Source: a virus
Direction: 5' to 3' (one strand)
Virus record (IMG/VR): IMGVR_UViG_3300034061_003527
Location: 1-23,382 of that record
DNA length: 23,382 nt
The notes beneath the pieces are model-generated. The model was not told the origin of the DNA. It ran no database searches and saw only the letters and a list, made by a program, of their open reading frames with translations. This document shows positions 19,297 through 23,382 of this stretch, piece after piece. How positions within the stretch are numbered: position 1 is the stretch's first letter; every line of letters begins with the position of its first letter. Made by a program: the position numbers and the translations under genes.

Positions 19297-21609
19297 TTAA
19301 CCCGATGCCTCTTTGTACCAATTGCCGAGTATGTCCAGCAATCCGCCTAGCTGACTTTCAAGCCACCCAAACGCAGGTGACACCATTTCGTTCAGCGCTC
19401 CAATGTTCAGCGCTTGGTCGCCCTCTGCCAGCTCATACAGCACAGACATGGGCATGTCATCCGTCGCGCCGTTCAAGTTAAACACCTCTGGCATGCCCAT
19501 CATGAAGCGCACGATCATGCGTATCTCGTCAGGCACATGCACCACACGTTCGCCCTCATCCTCAACACTAGCACCAGCCGCCCCAGATACCGAAAGCCCG
19601 TAGATAATCCAGCTATCTGCGCCACTGCTACGCCGCTCGCTGATGTCCCCACGCTTCAGCAGGCGCTCAATTGCCCGCGTCACCGTCCCCGCGCTTTTGC
19701 CTGTGGCTTTGATTAAGCTGATCATATTCATTTCGCTGTTCTTCAGTGCCGCCAAGATCATCGCCATCGCGCCGGGGTCGTCCATCTCATCCGCCGCCAT
19801 CGGTGCCGCCAGCACGTCGCCCGTAGGACCTTGCTTCACAATCACCCACTCATCATGAATCACGGCGTACTTGTTGTTCCCGTGAATCACCTCGCGCTGT
19901 CCCGCTTTCCATGCCGTGTCAAGCACCGGGATCGCTTCAATCGGCACGTTCCAGTTCATGCGCGGCTTGCGTGGTGCATCCGTCTTGAGTGGGGTAAACG
20001 GTACTTGATCGCGCCCACGCTCAACGGCGATTAAGTCTTTGACCGCCAGCTCAAATATTTTCAGGTCGCCCTCATACCAGGCGATGATCCGCGCCTTGCC
20101 TGCTTCATCACCCGTCATCAGGTATTTATTGTGCATCCCCTCAAGGCGCTGGCGCATCGGTTTAAAGTCATCAAGCCCCGCGTCAGTCATCATGTAGATG
20201 CTTTTCCGATAGCGCTCCGTCAGCGCTTCCATTTGCCGCTTCAGCGCCAACAAGCCGGGCTGTGCGCTACCGCTCGCAGGCACTGGTGCAAACGTGCGCC
20301 CCTCAATTTCCCCTGTGATGCTTGCCAGCGCCAGCTCGGCTTCAATCTCTTTCAGAAGCCGTGCCGCCTCGACTTGGTTATATTCCTTGGTCGAGTGGTT
20401 GACGCCCTTAGCGCCACCTTCCAAGTGCGTCACGAACTTGCTCATTAGCGTAGCGAACGGGCCTTGGCGATTGATTGGCAGGTACTCCGTGCGCTCCAAC
20501 AATGCTTGCCACGCCTGATTTAACTGCGCCTGCCGCTCTTTGATCGTCTGTCCCCACTCATCGGCAACCATTACAGTTGTAATGGTCGGTGGCACTTCTT
20601 CAGGCTCGGCAACCTTAACGGTCGTTAAGGTCGGTGCTGTTGGGAAGGCTTCCTCACGTATCTTAGATTCCCCCCAATCCTCGGCATCAGCCTCTTGCCA
20701 AATCTCATTCGGGATCTTCAGCAAGCGCCGATATTGCGAGACTTGCGCCATGCTCTTGAGTCCAGTCACCGCTAGCACGTCATTCAGTTTTGCAGGCAGA
20801 ATGCGCCACTTGTTGCCATCTGCCACCTGGGCGTAATACGCTTGCTCGTTCAGCTCGTCCAGCGCCTCAAAACTCGTTTCGGGATACATATCCATGACTA
20901 GGAGCGCCAATTGCCGCGCCATGCCGATCGCGTTCAGCGGACGCCGTGCGCCGTTCTCTGCCGCCTGCTTCCACACGCTCACCCGTTCCCCCACAATCGC
21001 AGGAATCCGCCCGAACTTCTTGGCATCCACATACTTGCTCAGTAGCGTGTAAGCCAAGAATCTCCTTTCCCCACTCTCCACCCAGTAGCCCGTGCCTGTT
21101 TCAGCTTTGCCGATGCTGATCGGATTGATCAGCCCATCCGCGTGAATCGTCCGCGCCAGTTGCGCCAGCTCCACAAACGCCTTCGTTTGTGGCGACGCCT
21201 CATCCATGCCGGGCAAGTCATCATTACTCATGACCGTTTCCATGATCATTTCAGCCATCGCCGTCGCCTTAACCCGTTCATGCGCCGTGTAGAAGTGCCG
21301 ACCAGCGTCACTTGCCCATAACTCCAAAGCCGTCAGGATGTCGCCATCCCCCAGCCGCATGAACAGCGCAGGGATTGCCCGCCGTGGTTGACGCGGGTCC
21401 GGGCGTATCTCTGCCAGCGCCATCGGTTGCGCCACCTTGCGCCCCGTGTCCAGCTTAATCAGGCTCGGTACTTCGTCGGGCAGTGTCCCGTATACGTTCG
21501 CGTCCACCGCCCGCCCGTTGCTCATGTCTGTGGGGGATGCCCCTTTGGGCAATGCGTCCGCCGCTTCCACCCCGCCACCAATGGAGTCTGTTTCAAACTT
21601 CTTAGCCAT
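19297..21609 (-). CDS. parB: Large ParB-like partition protein (770 aa)
   Basis: A CTP-dependent DNA clamp that pairs with ParA to segregate the element. ParB box I is AEIRPDPRQPRR (67-76) and GLINPI is at 159-164. The GERR arginines are at 180-183 (ESGERRFLA), and a helix-turn-helix lies at about 274-305 (LNDVLAVTGLKSMAQVSQYR). Box I and GLINPI are separated by about 80 residues, much more than usual. A C-terminal winged helix (MNMISLIKATGKSAGTVTRAIERLLKRGD) is an added DNA-binding domain. At 770 aa it is more than twice a typical ParB. I use the ATG at 21609 (MAKKF): the longer ORF from 21756 overlaps the upstream gene and its first 49 residues look like a shadow. ATG overlaps the zinc-ribbon gene stop by eight bases. 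Confidence 0.88.
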   Translation of the reverse strand: MAKKFETDSIGGGVEAADALPKGASPTDMSNGRAVDANVYGTLPDEVPSLIKLDTGRKVAQPMALAEIRPDPRQPRRAIPALFMRLGDGDILTALELWASDAGRHFYTAHERVKATAMAEMIMETVMSNDDLPGMDEASPQTKAFVELAQLARTIHADGLINPISIGKAETGTGYWVESGERRFLAYTLLSKYVDAKKFGRIPAIVGERVSVWKQAAENGARRPLNAIGMARQLALLVMDMYPETSFEALDELNEQAYYAQVADGNKWRILPAKLNDVLAVTGLKSMAQVSQYRRLLKIPNEIWQEADAEDWGESKIREEAFPTAPTLTTVKVAEPEEVPPTITTVMVADEWGQTIKERQAQLNQAWQALLERTEYLPINRQGPFATLMSKFVTHLEGGAKGVNHSTKEYNQVEAARLLKEIEAELALASITGEIEGRTFAPVPASGSAQPGLLALKRQMEALTERYRKSIYMMTDAGLDDFKPMRQRLEGMHNKYLMTGDEAGKARIIAWYEGDLKIFELAVKDLIAVERGRDQVPFTPLKTDAPRKPRMNWNVPIEAIPVLDTAWKAGQREVIHGNNKYAVIHDEWVIVKQGPTGDVLAAPMAADEMDDPGAMAMILAALKNSEMNMISLIKATGKSAGTVTRAIERLLKRGDISERRSSGADSWIIYGLSVSGAAGASVEDEGERVVHVPDEIRMIVRFMMGMPEVFNLNGATDDMPMSVLYELAEGDQALNIGALNEMVSPAFGWLESQLGGLLDILGNWYKEASG
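20561..20637. repeat. Two covarying palindromes in direct repeat, inside parB
   Basis: Two 32-base repeats (20561-20592 and 20606-20637), start-to-start distance 45 bases. Each contains a perfect dyad: ACCATTAC-AGTT-GTAATGGT and ACCTTAAC-GGTC-GTTAAGGT (8-bp arms, 4-base spacer). The arms differ at two positions, with matching changes on both sides. The protein shows the 15-residue repeat PTLTTVKVAEP / PTITTVMVADE. Possible ParB binding sites or an operator. Confidence 0.7.
20643..20653. repeat. 11-bp near-palindrome GGAAGGCTTCC, copy 5
   Basis: An exact copy of the five-copy 11-mer within parB, only five bases from the second palindrome of the covarying pair. Confidence 0.6.
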
Positions 21610-22267
21610 TGTCTTGTTTTCCCTTGCTAGAATGTGCCTTCTCAACAATCTTCTTAAATGCCGTCGTTCGTTTCGATAACAGCGAACCCTTCGATGCGCA
21701 GTCCAGACAGTAGCTACTCCCATACCCCGCAGGCGAGATGTAGCGCGGCTTGCCACACTTGCACAGCTTCGGCGTCCCCGCTTCAGCCAATCGCGCCATT
21801 GTCTCGCCCATGCGCTTTCTGTCGTAGATGTTGCGCTTTTTCAAGCACTCGTTGCACAGCGCCAGCACCTTGCCGCGCTTGGTCACATGCCGCATTTTGC
21901 CGCACTTGCACCGCACGTCTGCTCGGTAGCCCGCGCTCCCTTTTTCGCTGTATCGCTCCCGCGAATACGCCGCCCCGCAGGGCAGGCAATAGCCACGTTC
22001 CCCCCGCCGTTCGCGGATGCCACAGCGCGGACATAATCCATCCGTGCGCCGTTTTTCGCGCCCATGCCATGCTTTCAGCGCCGCCAATCCGCGTCCAGTC
22101 AGCGTGTAACTCTCGCCCAGCTTCCACGAGTACACCGCCCAATCATGCTTTATCAGCGCCTTGCGGGTATGAGTGTGCAAGTGCATTTGCACCGCCACGC
22201 CCACGCCCGCCGCCGCCAATCGTGTCAACGCCTGCTCTAAGCTTGGCGTCAAATACGGCGCTGGCAT
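21602..22267 (-). CDS. Winged-helix and triple zinc-ribbon protein (221 aa)
   Basis: The N-terminal part (LTPSLEQALTRLAAAGVGVAVQM, then ESYTLTGRGLAALKAWHG) looks like a winged helix. Three zinc-binding groups follow: LCPRC..GYCLPC, CKCGK..LCNEC and CKCGK..YCLDC, with basic stretches between. Chemically it suits a nucleic acid-binding protein. The ATG at 22267 has GGTGGG upstream and lies just after the parA stop; the ATG at 22288 would overlap parA. It lies between parA and parB, so it may be a third partition or regulatory component. No family name is certain. Element H lies in its last codons. Confidence 0.7.
   Translation of the reverse strand: MPAPYLTPSLEQALTRLAAAGVGVAVQMHLHTHTRKALIKHDWAVYSWKLGESYTLTGRGLAALKAWHGREKRRTDGLCPRCGIRERRGERGYCLPCGAAYSRERYSEKGSAGYRADVRCKCGKMRHVTKRGKVLALCNECLKKRNIYDRKRMGETMARLAEAGTPKLCKCGKPRYISPAGYGSSYCLDCASKGSLLSKRTTAFKKIVEKAHSSKGKQDNG
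21623..21643 (+). repeat. 21-bp dispersed element, copy H
   Basis: CTTGCTAGAA, then TGTGCC, then TTCTC; a full match on the strand opposite to the genes. It lies in the last codons of the zinc-ribbon gene, 14 bases before the parB start codon. Confidence 0.82.
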
Positions 22268-22268
22268 C

Positions 22269-23081
22269 TTATCCCACCTGCGCCGCATTAACGCTCATTG
22301 CCTGCGCCGCTCGCTCCACAAAGCCCCACGCCTCGTCGCTGGCAGGTGACCCCGCAGGCGCATAAGCGAAGATGCTTTGCGTGTTGTAGTTCGCCTCACG
22401 CCACGCAGTCCTCATCCCGATCGGAGACCACACCGCCTCTTTGCCAAAGTGCTTGGTAAGTTGCGCCATGCCGTGTTGATGTGCCGCCGTGTTCGGCGCG
22501 GTCATGGTCGCCTGCACCCCTAACAATGCCGCTGGTGCTAACCCCTCTGCCGCCCGTGTGGCGTTCATCTGCTTAATGCTAATCAGGCTCTTGCCGAGAC
22601 CATTCAGCGCCAAGTGTTCGGGCTGAGTCGGGTAAATCATGCCCGTACTCGCCACGTATAACATCAGGTGCATCATGCTCGGTGATGGCGACGTGTCGAT
22701 GACCACCGTATCGACGAAGCCCTCTAGCTCTGGCAGGCGACGAAGGAGCGCCGCCGCATCATCCACCATCAACGGGATGCCGCGTGTTTCCACGTTGCCC
22801 GGCAGAACGAACAAGTCGCCCTCGCCATCGGCTTTGTATCCGCCACGCCACGCTTTCGGCGCAGGACTCGCTACCAAGCCTTCCCAGTTGCTTTCTTGCA
22901 CCAGCAAGCGGTACAAACCGCCGTACTCCTTGCACCCTAGCGCCAGCGTACTATGCGCTTGCGGATCACTGTCGATCAGCAACACCCGCCGCCCCATGAT
23001 CGCCAAGCCCGCCGCCAGCGTCACCGCTAGGGTGGTTTTACCCACGCCGCCTTTTTGATTCAGTAACGTTACTACGTCCAT
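22269..23081 (-). CDS. parA: ParA-type partition ATPase (270 aa)
   Basis: A deviant-Walker ATPase that moves DNA cargo on the nucleoid with ParB. The deviant Walker A motif KGGVGKTT is at residues 10-17, with the signature lysine K10. LLIDSDPQAHST (34-45) is the switch/A' motif with D37-D39, and Walker B is TVVIDTSPSP with D129. The end carries IGMRTAWREANYNTQSIFAYAPAGSPA, typical of the family. At 270 aa it lacks an N-terminal operator-binding domain (Soj/type Ib form). The ATG at 23081 directly follows the TAA of the small upstream gene. Confidence 0.95.
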   Translation of the reverse strand: MDVVTLLNQKGGVGKTTLAVTLAAGLAIMGRRVLLIDSDPQAHSTLALGCKEYGGLYRLLVQESNWEGLVASPAPKAWRGGYKADGEGDLFVLPGNVETRGIPLMVDDAAALLRRLPELEGFVDTVVIDTSPSPSMMHLMLYVASTGMIYPTQPEHLALNGLGKSLISIKQMNATRAAEGLAPAALLGVQATMTAPNTAAHQHGMAQLTKHFGKEAVWSPIGMRTAWREANYNTQSIFAYAPAGSPASDEAWGFVERAAQAMSVNAAQVG

Positions 23082-23345
23082 TTAGACCAGCTCCATCTCG
23101 CTATGTTTTTCAATCCGTTGCCAAATTTCATCCGCCCGCACGCCCAGTTGGTGCGCGCTCCACAAGTCCAGCATATTGCTAGGGCAGGTCATCACCTTAA
23201 TCATTAGCGTCTCGCCTGTGCTGGTCGCTGTCTCCACCTGCAACTTCTTTTCCCGCGTCCACGCCGTTTTCGTCACTTTCACCACATGCCAGCCATCGCA
23301 CGCCTCGCGCGGCTCTGCCAGCACATAGACCACTCGCTCGTTCAT
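23082..23345 (-). CDS. Small protein upstream of parA, unknown (87 aa)
   Basis: An 87-residue mixed alpha/beta protein: VVYVLAEPREACDGWHVVKVTKT, TREKKLQVETATSTGETLMIKVM and a C-terminal helical stretch (LGVRADEIWQRIEKHSEM). It is the first gene of the parA operon. The ATG at 23345 has both AAAGG eight bases away and GGAGG directly before it. Element I lies just upstream. It could be an autoregulator of the partition operon by position, but there is no recognised domain. Confidence 0.62.
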   Translation of the reverse strand: MNERVVYVLAEPREACDGWHVVKVTKTAWTREKKLQVETATSTGETLMIKVMTCPSNMLDLWSAHQLGVRADEIWQRIEKHSEMELV

Positions 23346-23359
23346 CCTCCGTGCCTTTC

Positions 23360-23380
23360 GATAACTTACTTTCTAGCAAC
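23360..23380 (-). repeat. 21-bp dispersed element, copy I
   Basis: On the minus strand: GTTGCTAGAA, then AGTAAG, then TTATC. Two mismatches in the outer bases. It lies 15 bases before the start of the parA operon and at the very end of the window. Confidence 0.75.
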
Positions 23381-23382
23381 CG

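Noticed and set aside
21610-21756. Longer ParB start at 21756
   Set aside because: The added N-terminus is Arg-rich with no similarity to ParB, and it lies over the end of the zinc-ribbon gene. MAKKF at 21609 follows normally.
6-23380. The 21-bp elements as ordinary promoters (TTGCTA as -35, or TGCTAGAAT as extended -10)
   Set aside because: Copies D, E and H point against the nearby genes, B lies at a gene end, no second promoter box appears at a fixed distance, and conservation of TTCTC six bases on is not explained.
1-23382. CRISPR array, IS element or rRNA/tRNA genes
   Set aside because: No regularly spaced repeat-spacer units, transposase motifs or structural RNA signatures were seen on either strand.

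Overview
This 23.4 kb window reads as a compact tailed-phage genome, or most of one, that carries plasmid maintenance genes. It looks like a siphovirus-type phage-plasmid or a plasmid-like prophage. Nearly everything is on the minus strand. Only a short coiled-coil gene and a tyrosine recombinase at the left end are on the plus strand. The host is probably a member of the Chloroflexota: the lipoprotein at 14.4-15.3 kb has the Thr/Ala/Pro-rich linker (VTATPSPTETATI style) common in surface proteins of that phylum, and the tail genes resemble proteins common in high-GC and Chloroflexota phages. This host call is inference only.

Layout in the direction of minus-strand transcription, right to left. 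(1) 23.35-19.3 kb: an 87-aa protein, ParA, a winged-helix/zinc-ribbon protein and a large ParB-like protein. (2) 19.2-17.1 kb: a replication initiator with iterons and an AT-rich origin-like region inside its gene, a GNAT acetyltransferase, two unknown proteins and a 59-aa membrane protein, ending at a terminator. (3) 16.9-15.4 kb: a holin-like two-TM protein, a small winged-helix protein, terminase small subunit, and a tail assembly chaperone pair arranged as if joined by a +1 frameshift, ending at a second, nearly identical terminator. (4) 15.3-9.8 kb: a lipoprotein with its own promoter, the tape measure protein (with a LysM-like segment), a Mu F-like head protein, an HK97 gp10-like protein and the large terminase. 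(5) 9.75-1.6 kb: portal, a tail-tip protein, a tail-fibre-like protein, a small protein and XkdX. Then come a protease-capsid fusion, head-tail connector, probable tail terminator, a 62-aa protein, tail tube and two overlapping membrane proteins. A strong bidirectional hairpin terminator separates these from the plus-strand recombinase.

The virion set is nearly complete, but the order is unusual: tail and head cassettes are interleaved. No endolysin or repressor was recognised.

The most striking feature is a family of nine 21-bp elements, CTTGCTAGAA-N6-TTCTC, one at nearly every block boundary, always with exactly six variable bases between the conserved arms. They could be recombination sites of a dif/pdif type for the resident recombinase, ParB or repressor sites, or start/stop-associated sequences. 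A second dispersed repeat (the 11-bp near-palindrome GGAAGGCTTCC, five copies), a three-copy promoter family with fixed spacing, a self-contained origin inside the initiator gene, and two covarying palindromes inside parB add to an unusually dense layer of cis-acting sites.
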